NCBI GenBank assembly: GCA_947626565.1
Contig: CANQSQ010000007.1
Span: forward strand, 1 to 58,297
Length of the DNA stretch: 58,297 bases
Direction of reading: 5' to 3'
DNA from: an uncultured Bacilli bacterium
Lineage (GTDB): Bacteria > Bacillota_I > Bacilli_A > RF39 > UBA660
Under the pieces are notes generated by a model. That model made no database searches and was not told the DNA's origin. It was given only the letters and a program-made list of their open reading frames with translations. Numbering within the stretch: position 1 is the stretch's first letter; every line of letters begins with the position of its first letter. Position numbers and translations under genes: made by a program. Below, in pieces: positions 44,601 through 52,138 of the stretch.

Positions 44601-45130
44601 ACTTCAAATTCCTCATAAGCACAATTTTCTATAAACCCGTCATATAAATCACCTTTTACTTCTTTATTCAAAAGTAACAATCTAAGCATTCTATATATAG
44701 CGGCATGCGTAACCACTAAAATATCTTGACCCGCATGTTTTTCCTTAATATATTCTAAAAAACTTCGACATCTTTCATATATATCTTGTATTGTTTCTAC
44801 TCTTAAATCTCCACAATTAGTATCAAAATTCCAATACTTAACCGGATCATATAGCTCCTTCTCGGCTCCTTCTAATTCTCCTAAATCTCTTTCTAGTAAT
44901 CGTTTATCAGGAATAGTTTCTACTCTATCTCCAACTAATATCATTGCTGTTTCCACAGTTCTTAGTAATGGTGACATATAACAATAATCAAAATGTTTAT
45001 CTTTAATTTTTACTTTTAATTTTTCACATTGTCTTCTACCAGTATCATTTAATTCATTATTTTGTCTTCCTTGCACTCTACCAGTAAAATTACCTTCCGT
45101 CTGTCCATGTCTAACCAAAGCTATTTTCAT
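44594..45130 (-). CDS. Histidine phosphatase (phosphoglycerate mutase-like)
   Basis: The 178-residue protein belongs to the histidine phosphatase superfamily: catalytic RHGQTEGN at residues 7-14 (His8), a second conserved Arg near residue 60 (SPLLRTVETA), ERDLGELEG and the distal VVTHAA with its His. The size fits small broad-specificity phosphatases such as alpha-ribazole phosphatase or PhoE rather than glycolytic mutase. Its start directly follows the stop of the propeller-like gene without a gap. The substrate cannot be told from sequence. Confidence 0.88.
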   Translation of the reverse strand: MKIALVRHGQTEGNFTGRVQGRQNNELNDTGRRQCEKLKVKIKDKHFDYCYMSPLLRTVETAMILVGDRVETIPDKRLLERDLGELEGAEKELYDPVKYWNFDTNCGDLRVETIQDIYERCRSFLEYIKEKHAGQDILVVTHAAIYRMLRLLLLNKEVKGDLYDGFIENCAYEEFEVE

Positions 45131-46312
45131 TTAACCTACCTCCAAAACTTTTAACGCATCACTATAATTAATAAATTTACTTAAATAATCACCATTTTCA
45201 TAAGAAGAATATCCTACTACTAAATAATTGCCATCCTTCAATATTACATTCGTAAAATAATCATCTCTATCTTCACCATAACTTACTACATCTACTTTTT
45301 CTAAATCAGTCTTATACTTACCTATTATACCATCGTACTCATTATTATCATATTTAATACCAATAACTACTAAGTTATCTTTATCGACCATAATTTGATT
45401 AAAACGCGCATTTCTAAGTTCATCATTTTTATACCATTTTCTAAAATTACAATCTAAATCATATTGAACAATCAATGCCTTTTCTTTATCATCAGCACCC
45501 ACAACATAAATATTATCATTTAATCTTGTAATTCCTGTAAAACCAGTAGTATCTACTGTTTCATAAGTAGCTTCTTTTACTAAATTACCTTCCATATCAA
45601 ATTTATCCACAAGACCAATACTATTAGAACTACCAACAGTATAAATAAAATTATCACTAATCAATAAGTCATTAAATTTAGCAGCTGTATTTTCACCTAG
45701 ATTCTTTTTCCACACCAACTTTCCTTCTTTACTATACTTTACTAAGTAAGCTCCCCCATCCTTAGAGTTATTTTCTTTTTTAAAATTACTTTCTCCCACA
45801 ACTATATAGCCATCACTAACAACTTGAATATTATTAAAATATGAATTATCAGCCATTTGAAAATCTTTTTCCCACAAAATTTCCCCATTAACATCATATT
45901 TAACAATTAAAGCTGACCAATCTTTCTTTTTATAAGCATCTTCATCTTTTTCATAACCACCAACAGCTACATAACCATCTTTATCCACAACAACCCCCGA
46001 AAAGCTACTCAAATAACCTTTATTATAAAGTTTTTCAAAAGTCTTTTCTCTTTTCGCATTATATTTTGTTATTTTAGCTTTTTCATAGTAATTTTCATTA
46101 TCATTATTTCCTCCAACAGCCACATAGCCATTATCAACAGCCACAAAGGAATTAACACTATCAAAATAAACATTATCATCTTCTACATGAAACATTTTAT
46201 ATATCATAAAAGATAATTCTAGAAACAATACAATTACACACATAATAGCAATTATCTTTAATATTTTAAATATCTGCTTATTATTACTTTTCTTCTTCTT
46301 TTTTTTACTCAC
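45131..46312 (-). CDS. Membrane-anchored beta-propeller-like repeat protein
   Basis: The 393-residue product has a Lys-rich N-terminus, one transmembrane helix (about residues 18-40) and an outer region of about seven repeats of 45-50 residues. Each carries a strand like GYVAVGG or GYIVVGES and a strand like IVKYDxNGxxxWEK, the pattern of SBBP/PQQ-like beta-propellers. The start is GTG 46312, 5 nt after GGAGGG; an ATG eight codons earlier lies before the ribosome site. Family and fold are by pattern; ligand unknown. It is translationally abutted to the histidine phosphatase gene. Confidence 0.7.
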   Translation of the reverse strand: MSKKKKKKSNNKQIFKILKIIAIMCVIVLFLELSFMIYKMFHVEDDNVYFDSVNSFVAVDNGYVAVGGNNDNENYYEKAKITKYNAKREKTFEKLYNKGYLSSFSGVVVDKDGYVAVGGYEKDEDAYKKKDWSALIVKYDVNGEILWEKDFQMADNSYFNNIQVVSDGYIVVGESNFKKENNSKDGGAYLVKYSKEGKLVWKKNLGENTAAKFNDLLISDNFIYTVGSSNSIGLVDKFDMEGNLVKEATYETVDTTGFTGITRLNDNIYVVGADDKEKALIVQYDLDCNFRKWYKNDELRNARFNQIMVDKDNLVVIGIKYDNNEYDGIIGKYKTDLEKVDVVSYGEDRDDYFTNVILKDGNYLVVGYSSYENGDYLSKFINYSDALKVLEVG

Positions 46313-46387
46313 GCTAACCCTCCATTCTTCTAACAATATTCTATCAAAAAAGATTTTTTATTACTACCATTACTTAAAATAAGGGAT

Positions 46388-46414
46388 AAAAAGAGTAAAC
46401 TTTAATGTCTACTC
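46388..46414 (-). terminator. tyrS terminator
   Basis: Stem GAGTA-x-AC/GT-x-TACTC (46393-46400 with 46407-46414) with one mismatch, followed by TTTTT on the minus strand. It overlaps the tyrS stop. Confidence 0.65.
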
Positions 46415-47641
46415 AAATGTTCCAATATAATATTTTTTCTTGCCACGTCTAATAACTATATATTTTTCATCAATAGCTACTTCTTTATTTACAAGTACTT
46501 CTGTATTAACTACTTTTTCCCCATTTAGATAAATTGACCCATTACCTATAAATTCACGAGCTTCTCTTTTACTAGAACAAATCTTACCTTCTACTAACAA
46601 ATCTACTATATTCATTTCTTTTTCAATTTTAAAAGCATCTATTCCCGCAAAAGCCACTTCTATTTCTTTACTAGTAAAATTCTTAATATCCCCACTAAAT
46701 AGAGATTGACTAATCCTAACAGCTTCCTCATAACTTTCTTCATCATGAATAAAACTTATAACTTCTTTAGCCAGTCTTTTTTGCGCCAATCTTTCCTCAG
46801 GCTTTTTATTATGTTCACTCATAATATCTTCTATTTCTTCTTTACTTAAAAAAGTAAATTTCTTTAAATAGTCTTCAATCATTACATCTTCAAAATTAAG
46901 CATATATTGATATAATTCATAACTAGATGTTTTCTCTTTATCTAACCATAAGGCATTACCATAAGATTTACCAAGTTTATTACCATTAGAATCCGTCGTT
47001 AAAGGCATTGAAAAAGCATAAACTTCTTCATTATTCAATTTTCTAATAAGTTCTATTCCCGTAGTTAAATTTCCCCATTGATCAGAACCTCCAAATTGTA
47101 AATTAACTCCATACTCATCATGTAATACTTTAAAATCATAACCTTGTATTAACATATAAGAAAATTCTGCATATGAAATTCCAATATCTAGTTGTCTCTT
47201 TACTAAGTCTTTACTTAACATATAACTAACATTAACATATTTTCCAACATCACGTAAGAAATCAATTAAATTCATTTCCTTAAACCAATCAAAATTATTA
47301 ACAATCGTAATATCATTACCAAATAATCTTTTCATCTGGTCTTTTATTTTACCAAAGTTTTTTTCAATTACCGCAACATCAGCTTTTTCTCTTTCTCCTG
47401 TTCCTCGAGGATCGCCTACTCTACCTGTTGCACCACCTACTAGAATAATAGGTTTATGACCAGCTCTTTTCAATCTCTCCACCATCAAAAACGTAGGAAA
47501 TTGCCCAATATGTAAACTTTCTGCTGTGGGATCAGCTCCTATATAAAAAGTAAGTTTACCATTATTTAATTTTTCCGCTAATTCATCACTTGAAATATCT
47601 TTTATTAATCCTCGCCATTGTAATTCTTCAAAAAAAGTCAT
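46409..47641 (-). CDS. tyrS: Tyrosyl-tRNA synthetase
   Basis: TyrS charges tRNA-Tyr. The class I HIGH motif appears as HIGQ (residues 44-47), the KMSKS equivalent as KLGKS (about residue 228), and a C-terminal S4-like RNA-binding domain (from about 340) binds the tRNA. Length 410 is typical of the bacterial TyrS type. Its start overlaps the stop of the CYTH gene by 4 nt (ATGA). The operon is led by a T-box riboswitch with a Tyr UAC specifier. tyrS near rpsD and ackA matches Bacillus gene order. Confidence 0.97.
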   Translation of the reverse strand: MTFFEELQWRGLIKDISSDELAEKLNNGKLTFYIGADPTAESLHIGQFPTFLMVERLKRAGHKPIILVGGATGRVGDPRGTGEREKADVAVIEKNFGKIKDQMKRLFGNDITIVNNFDWFKEMNLIDFLRDVGKYVNVSYMLSKDLVKRQLDIGISYAEFSYMLIQGYDFKVLHDEYGVNLQFGGSDQWGNLTTGIELIRKLNNEEVYAFSMPLTTDSNGNKLGKSYGNALWLDKEKTSSYELYQYMLNFEDVMIEDYLKKFTFLSKEEIEDIMSEHNKKPEERLAQKRLAKEVISFIHDEESYEEAVRISQSLFSGDIKNFTSKEIEVAFAGIDAFKIEKEMNIVDLLVEGKICSSKREAREFIGNGSIYLNGEKVVNTEVLVNKEVAIDEKYIVIRRGKKKYYIGTFE

Positions 47642-48183
47642 TTTCTTTCATCCTCCAATTTTAAATATTCTATTTCATCTATATTTATACCATAATCCTT
47701 ATAGACACCATCAACATCTTTAGAAATTGTACCTTCCCTACTAAAACCTAAAGCCTCTAAAGCATTATAAACCGCATCTTCACTAGGGCCTTCAATTTCT
47801 AAATAAGTTGGCAACATTGGCCAATAGTCTATATCAATCTCTACACCATTTAATAAATATTGACATCTTCTATTTTCTTGATAACTTTTAGGTTCGTATC
47901 CCAATTCCTTAAGTAACAAATTACACCTTTCAAAATTATCTACTTCAATTTCTAATTCTTGTGTTCCATCTATCAAAGATGACACAACATTTTTAATAGT
48001 CAATGTCGTCCTGTGACCATTTGTTCTTAATCTTATCCATTTACCTTTTTCCGCAGGTATAACATCATAAACATATCGTCTTTGTAATAAATCCCATTGA
48101 AAAGTAGCATTTAAACTTTCTAATTTTTCACGCACCTTTTCCTCATCTATTTCTAATACTCTAACCTCATATTCAGTATGCAC
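47638..48183 (-). CDS. CYTH domain protein (triphosphatase/adenylate cyclase fold)
   Basis: The 181-residue protein has the tunnel-fold signature: EYEVRV near the start (ExExK-like, here ending V-R-V), WIRLRTNGHRTTLTIK, the TQELEIEVD strand, ENRRCQY, VEIDIDYWP and the closing LEIEGPSEDAV. CYTH proteins hydrolyse inorganic triphosphate or thiamine triphosphate; the Arg/Glu/Asp strands are in place. The start is probably GTG 48183, 8 nt after GGAGG, though a TTG one codon up is possible. It is the first gene of the T-box-controlled operon and is coupled to tyrS, an unusual partner. Confidence 0.85.
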   Translation of the reverse strand: MHTEYEVRVLEIDEEKVREKLESLNATFQWDLLQRRYVYDVIPAEKGKWIRLRTNGHRTTLTIKNVVSSLIDGTQELEIEVDNFERCNLLLKELGYEPKSYQENRRCQYLLNGVEIDIDYWPMLPTYLEIEGPSEDAVYNALEALGFSREGTISKDVDGVYKDYGINIDEIEYLKLEDERK

Positions 48184-48198
48184 CAAAATCACCTCCAA

Positions 48199-48408
48199 AA
48201 AAAAAACGAATATTCAATCCTAAGGACGAAATATTCGCGGTACCACCTTAATTCATAAGACAACTTATGCTCTTTTTAACTATAACGTCGTTAACGGATA
48301 TTTCTCCTAATAGTGTATTTCATTTATAATTACCTCTTAGTTTTCACCAACCACTAAGTCTCTAAAATAATAATTACAACTACTAAGCTATTAATCACCA
48401 AAATTTAT
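48199..48408 (-). promoter_or_regulatory. Tyrosine T-box riboswitch
   Basis: The minus strand holds a complete T-box leader: the T-box sequence AAGGTGGTACCGCG (48236-48249); a terminator CGAATATT/AATATTCG (48207-48214 with 48230-48237) followed by nine T (48198-48206); and a stem I region with AGTAGT and a specifier loop reading GAAA-UAC-ACUAUUA, where UAC (48315-48317) is a Tyr codon followed by A. Uncharged tRNA-Tyr would stabilise the antiterminator and switch on the CYTH-tyrS operon. The specifier agrees with the downstream tyrS. Confidence 0.93.
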
Positions 48409-48414
48409 ACCATT

Positions 48415-48443
48415 ATTGTACCATATAATTTAACTTTCGCCAA
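48415..48443 (-). promoter_or_regulatory. Promoter of the T-box operon
   Basis: On the minus strand TTGGCG (48438-48443), 17-nt spacer, TACAAT (48415-48420). This puts the start of transcription just before the T-box stem I. Confidence 0.75.
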
Positions 48444-48469
48444 CTAAAATTCCTAAAAAAAAGAAAAGA

Positions 48470-48886
48470 TTACTTAGCACCTTTTCCTTCTAATTTCTTT
48501 AATACATCTTTTGTTACTTCAATAGCTTTTTCTCTTACTTCATCAGCAGCATCTCTTAAAACAGGTGTACCTTTTTCAATAGCTAAATCAACTAACTCTT
48601 GTGTTTTCTTCTTAATTTGAGCTGTCTTTTCTTTAGCAATTTCTAAAACTTTCTCTTTATCTAAATCAGACAACTCTTCTTTAATTTCTTCTACTTTCTT
48701 ATCAAATTCTTCTTTTACTTCTTTAATATCGATATTTTTTACTTGTACTATAAATTCATCGATTTTTTCTTTTAATTCCTTTCTCGTTTCACTACCTTTT
48801 TTAGGAGCAAACAAAACTCCCAATCCAGCACCTATTGCTGCTCCAGCAATAAATTTTCCTATTCCTGATTTTTTTTCAGAACTCAT
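48470..48886 (-). CDS. ytxH: YtxH-family protein
   Basis: The 138-residue product starts with the hydrophobic glycine-rich GKFIAGAAIGAGLGVLFAP typical of YtxH (PF12732), followed directly by KKGSETRKELKEKI and a long helical, Lys/Glu-rich tail. The family is linked to general stress regulation in Bacillus and forms a gene pair with ytxG. It overlaps the upstream ytxG-like gene by 11 nt. The mechanism is unknown. It is likely held at the membrane by the N-terminal helix. Confidence 0.88.
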   Translation of the reverse strand: MSSEKKSGIGKFIAGAAIGAGLGVLFAPKKGSETRKELKEKIDEFIVQVKNIDIKEVKEEFDKKVEEIKEELSDLDKEKVLEIAKEKTAQIKKKTQELVDLAIEKGTPVLRDAADEVREKAIEVTKDVLKKLEGKGAK

Positions 48887-49172
48887 AATCTTCTTCCTCC
48901 TCTTTCTTTTTATTTCTTCTAAAAACCTTTGTTATCACTGATGATACTTTAGAAACAACAGCATCACTTAATACAGCTATTGAATCAGTAGCTTTATCTA
49001 TTAAAGAGAAAGCCCCATTCAATGTATTTACTTTACTTTCAATATTATCAACAACTCTTTCAACTTTATCCAATAGTTGTATTAATCTTATTCCTAAAAT
49101 TATTAAAATTATTAGTAAAACAATACCTAAGCCATAAACTAATATTGGTAATAACAAATTCAAAGTCTCCAT
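48876..49172 (-). CDS. ytxG: DUF948 (YtxG-like) membrane protein
   Basis: The 98-residue product has one N-terminal hydrophobic helix (about residues 6-32), then a helix with RLIQLLDKVERVVDNIESKV repeated in heptad fashion, and a basic/acidic end (RRNKKKEEEEDYEF). This is the DUF948 layout of Bacillus YtxG, whose gene precedes ytxH. It overlaps the ytxH start by 11 nt, so both are one operon unit. The biochemical role is unknown. Confidence 0.85.
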   Translation of the reverse strand: METLNLLLPILVYGLGIVLLIILIILGIRLIQLLDKVERVVDNIESKVNTLNGAFSLIDKATDSIAVLSDAVVSKVSSVITKVFRRNKKKEEEEDYEF

Positions 49173-49187
49173 TTCCTATCTCCTTTC

Positions 49188-50402
49188 TTATTCATTCTCT
49201 TGGTACATTGAATCAATTAAATCAAATAAATTATCATCCGTATCTAATAATTTATCAATATTAGAGTCATTTTCATTTTTTGTACTTTCAACCTTTTCTT
49301 CTTTATTTTCATCTTTATTTAAATCATAGTCTAAGTCACTATTATCTTCTTCAATAGGAATATCTTTTTCCTCTATTTCCATAACATTTTGACTATCATC
49401 TTCATAATCGTTTATTATTACCTCACGTCGTCTTCTTTTTGGTTCCTCTGGCTTTACTTCAGCTTCTTCTTTTTTCTTGTGTTGTTCCTTTGTTGCATCA
49501 ACATAATCAACATTATATTCTAATCCTAAATCTTGAAAATATTCCACGGCATCTCCAACTGTTACCTCTTTAACAGCTGGTTTTTCCTTTTCATCGCTTA
49601 AATCTACTAAAATATTAATATCTTCATCTTCTACATTTTGCTTTTCTAATGAAAACTTTGTTTCATCTTCATCAATATTATCTATCATTTCTCGTTCAAT
49701 ATCATCACTTAGTTGTCCATATGCTTTATTTCGAACCTCATCAACACTTACCTTCCTCTTAGCATATGAACTAGAAAGACGAACTTCCTTTTTAGAAACA
49801 ACATCTTCTTTTTTATAATTTTTATCTAAAATTCCATAAATAGGTGAAATAATTGGAGATGGTTTAAAATAAGTTTTCTCTTCTTTTTTCTCATAGCCAC
49901 CATACTCATGAACTTTAACTGTATTTGTTTCTCCACCATATAATTTTTTTTCTTCTACAGGTTGATATGCCTCATATTCTTCCTTCTTACCTGTATAATA
50001 TTCAGGTTCATCATTAACATCATCATTAACAACAAAATCTTCTTTTTTATCTATAACTTTAACTATTTCTGGTTCTTCATAAGCACTAGGAATTTCATCA
50101 TCCATCTTAAAATCATTATCATCCATAATTTTAAAATCGTTGTGTACCTCTTCAGGTTCTACTTCTTCCTTCTTTACTTCTGATTTAGGACGAATCTCAA
50201 AATCTTCATCAACCAACTCTTCTTCATGTATTTCTTCTACTTTCTGATCTTTTCTTCCTGGCAAAATAACTTTTTTAGCTATAGGTTTTTCTTCTTTTTC
50301 TTTTTCTTTAGGTCGCTCTTTCTTTATCTTTTTAGGTTTTTCTTCAACTTCAACATATTCTTCTTCAAAAAGAGCATTCTTTAACTTATTTAATAAACCC
50401 AT
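49188..50402 (-). CDS. Highly charged, mostly disordered cytoplasmic protein
   Basis: The 404-residue product is dominated by Lys/Glu/Asp. It begins MGLLNKLKNALFEEEYVEVE, an amphipathic start much like the FtsY membrane-targeting helix in this window (MGLFNKIKNMF). A more ordered middle reads YFKPSPIISPIYGILDKNY and RNKAYGQLSDDIE and looks conserved, and the C-terminus is acidic. No catalytic motif is present. It lies 15 nt before ytxG on the same strand. It is probably a membrane-associated scaffold of the envelope or division apparatus, which is inference from composition only. Confidence 0.65.
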   Translation of the reverse strand: MGLLNKLKNALFEEEYVEVEEKPKKIKKERPKEKEKEEKPIAKKVILPGRKDQKVEEIHEEELVDEDFEIRPKSEVKKEEVEPEEVHNDFKIMDDNDFKMDDEIPSAYEEPEIVKVIDKKEDFVVNDDVNDEPEYYTGKKEEYEAYQPVEEKKLYGGETNTVKVHEYGGYEKKEEKTYFKPSPIISPIYGILDKNYKKEDVVSKKEVRLSSSYAKRKVSVDEVRNKAYGQLSDDIEREMIDNIDEDETKFSLEKQNVEDEDINILVDLSDEKEKPAVKEVTVGDAVEYFQDLGLEYNVDYVDATKEQHKKKEEAEVKPEEPKRRRREVIINDYEDDSQNVMEIEEKDIPIEEDNSDLDYDLNKDENKEEKVESTKNENDSNIDKLLDTDDNLFDLIDSMYQENE

Positions 50403-50421
50403 AAGTTCACCTCTTTACAAT

Positions 50422-51078
50422 TTAATCATCTAGTTCAATCTTTTCATCTTCAATATCCTTTTTATAATCAGGTTCATATTTCTCTACAACATCTAAGAAA
50501 TTCTCATTAGATGAATTAGTTTCAAAAAGATTATAATTTTCTTCCTTATAGTCTAATACATTTTCACCAATTAAACTTTCAAGGACTGAATCATTATATT
50601 TAACACTTCTAAGAATATAACTCATATTATTAATTGCTACGGCTAAATCACTTTTTTTAACAAAAGCCTCTATTTTAGCATAATTATACATATATTGAAC
50701 AAAATATTTATTTTTTACTTCATTAACTTGAATATATCCACTCTTTTTACGATAATTAAAAGCTTTTGAATAATGAGCATCCTCAACAGTATCATAATCA
50801 ATATCCATCTTATGATAATAACTTATTGCATCAATATACAAATAGTATTTATTTTTCATCTTATCTAAAAATAAGGCATTATATTCTTCTTTATTAACAA
50901 ATTTCATACCCCTAGGTACATAATATTTATATCCATCTAAATAAACATTATAAATATTAGCTTTTTCTGATAAAAGTATTTTTATATTTTTACCTATATC
51001 AGTATCATCTAATTTCTTTGCACTACATCCTGTTACTAACAAGCAAAATATAGAGAGTAAAACAATTAATCTTTTCAT
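50422..51078 (-). CDS. Predicted lipoprotein, function unknown
   Basis: The 218-residue product has a type II signal peptide with lipobox LVTGC (Cys18), so it is probably acylated and held on the outer face of the membrane. The remainder is Tyr/Asp/Lys-rich, with strands such as YNVYLDGYKYYVPRGM and an acidic end. No known domain is evident. The gene lies 19 nt upstream of the charged-protein gene and may share its operon. GGTGAAAT precedes the start. Confidence 0.75.
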   Translation of the reverse strand: MKRLIVLLSIFCLLVTGCSAKKLDDTDIGKNIKILLSEKANIYNVYLDGYKYYVPRGMKFVNKEEYNALFLDKMKNKYYLYIDAISYYHKMDIDYDTVEDAHYSKAFNYRKKSGYIQVNEVKNKYFVQYMYNYAKIEAFVKKSDLAVAINNMSYILRSVKYNDSVLESLIGENVLDYKEENYNLFETNSSNENFLDVVEKYEPDYKKDIEDEKIELDD

Positions 51079-51149
51079 ATTTCACCTACTCTTACTACAT
51101 TATACCAAATTTTTTGTAAATGTAAAAATATTTTTTCTTCTTTACTCTT

Positions 51150-51785
51150 TTAGACATCGTCTTTATAAGCAACTACACTATAAATAGGCATTCCTCTACT
51201 AACAAATCTATCTTCATACTCCGTTGTTATTAAGTCACTTTTTTCTTCACTATGTAAATCAAAAGAAATATTCCTTAACTTATAATTATGTTCACTAAAA
51301 CTCATCAAAGAATAAATATATAAGTCTCTATTATCAGTTCGCATATATATTTCCTTCTCTTTAATAAAAATTTGATCATATTTCTCTAAAAAAACTTTAC
51401 TAGATAATCTTCGCAAACTATGTCGTTTTTTAGGCCAAGGATCAGAAAAATTTAAATATATTCTACTTATTTCTTTTTCAAATACTTTATCTATATCTAA
51501 AGCATCCATCCTAATTATCAATAAATTATCTAATCCTTCAGGAATTTTTTGTAAACCTCGCACCACGACACTATCAAATTTTTCTATTCCAATAAAATTA
51601 ATATTTGGATACTTTAAAGCATTATTAATGATGAATCGTCCTTTTCCCATACCAATTTCAATATATATTGGATTATTATTTTTAAAAAGACTCTTCCATT
51701 TACCTTTATAATTTAATGGTTCTTTTACTAAATAAGTAGACTCATTCATTATTTCTTCTTTATTTTTGACATTTCTAAGTCTCAT
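51150..51785 (-). CDS. trmB: tRNA (guanine-N7)-methyltransferase
   Basis: TrmB forms 7-methylguanosine at position 46 of tRNA using S-adenosylmethionine. The SAM site is IEIGMGKGRFI (about residues 41-51), with NFIGIEKFDSVVVR next, and the catalytic/tRNA segment LNFSDPWPKKRH near 120-131 is decisive for TrmB. Length 211 is normal (213 in B. subtilis). It starts within the divergent spacer shared with the small coiled-coil gene. GGTGTGGTGG lies before the ATG. Confidence 0.96.
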   Translation of the reverse strand: MRLRNVKNKEEIMNESTYLVKEPLNYKGKWKSLFKNNNPIYIEIGMGKGRFIINNALKYPNINFIGIEKFDSVVVRGLQKIPEGLDNLLIIRMDALDIDKVFEKEISRIYLNFSDPWPKKRHSLRRLSSKVFLEKYDQIFIKEKEIYMRTDNRDLYIYSLMSFSEHNYKLRNISFDLHSEEKSDLITTEYEDRFVSRGMPIYSVVAYKDDV

Positions 51786-51807
51786 AAAACCACCACACCT
51801 TTATTTT

Positions 51808-51836
51808 ATCACATTTTTATCTAACTTGCATATAAT
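51808..51836 (+). promoter_or_regulatory. Promoter of the small coiled-coil gene
   Basis: ATCACA (51808-51813, four of six consensus bases), 17-nt spacer and perfect TATAAT (51831-51836), 22 nt before the start codon. Confidence 0.6.
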
Positions 51837-51858
51837 AATACGAAAGCAAGGGATATCT

Positions 51859-52050
51859 ATGAATAACATGTTTCCATTTATACCACAAATGTATCTACCT
51901 AACCAACAAAATCCATCATTCAACCATATTGAAGAAGAATTAAAAAATATGAAACAAGAAATTAATATATTAAAAGAAAAAGTTAAACATCTTGAAACTT
52001 CTAAGAAAAATAATTTTCTTCAAAAAGATGATGGTTTCTATATGATGTAA
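51859..52050 (+). CDS. Small Pro/Asn-rich coiled-coil protein
   Basis: The 63-residue product starts at ATG 51859 after AAGGGA. It has a Pro/Asn/Met-rich head (MFPFIPQMYLPNQQN) and a clear heptad coiled coil (about residues 23-48), ending in DDGFYMM. The head recalls small spore-coat-associated or YppG/CotD-like peptides, but I cannot assign a family. It is monocistronic, with promoter and terminator, between trmB and the fem pair. A longer frame from 51766 would be a spurious upstream extension into trmB's promoter. Confidence 0.65.
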   Translation: MNNMFPFIPQMYLPNQQNPSFNHIEEELKNMKQEINILKEKVKHLETSKKNNFLQKDDGFYMM

Positions 52051-52065
52051 AATTCCTCACTATTT

Positions 52066-52098
52066 AAGAATATACAAAAAGTATGTTCTTTTTTTTTT
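52066..52098 (+). terminator. Terminator of the small coiled-coil gene
   Basis: Stem AAGAATATAC/GTATGTTCTT (52066-52075 with 52081-52090, one G-T pair), followed by eight T. Confidence 0.85.
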
Positions 52099-52102
52099 AT
52101 TG

Positions 52103-52111
52103 TGTTATACT
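52103..52111 (+). promoter_or_regulatory. Extended -10 promoter of the fem operon
   Basis: TGTTATACT (TGn plus TATACT), 28 nt before the first fem gene. No clear -35 is visible, because a T-run of the preceding terminator occupies that place. Confidence 0.5.
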
Positions 52112-52138
52112 AATATTATAAGAAAGGTGAAAAGTATC

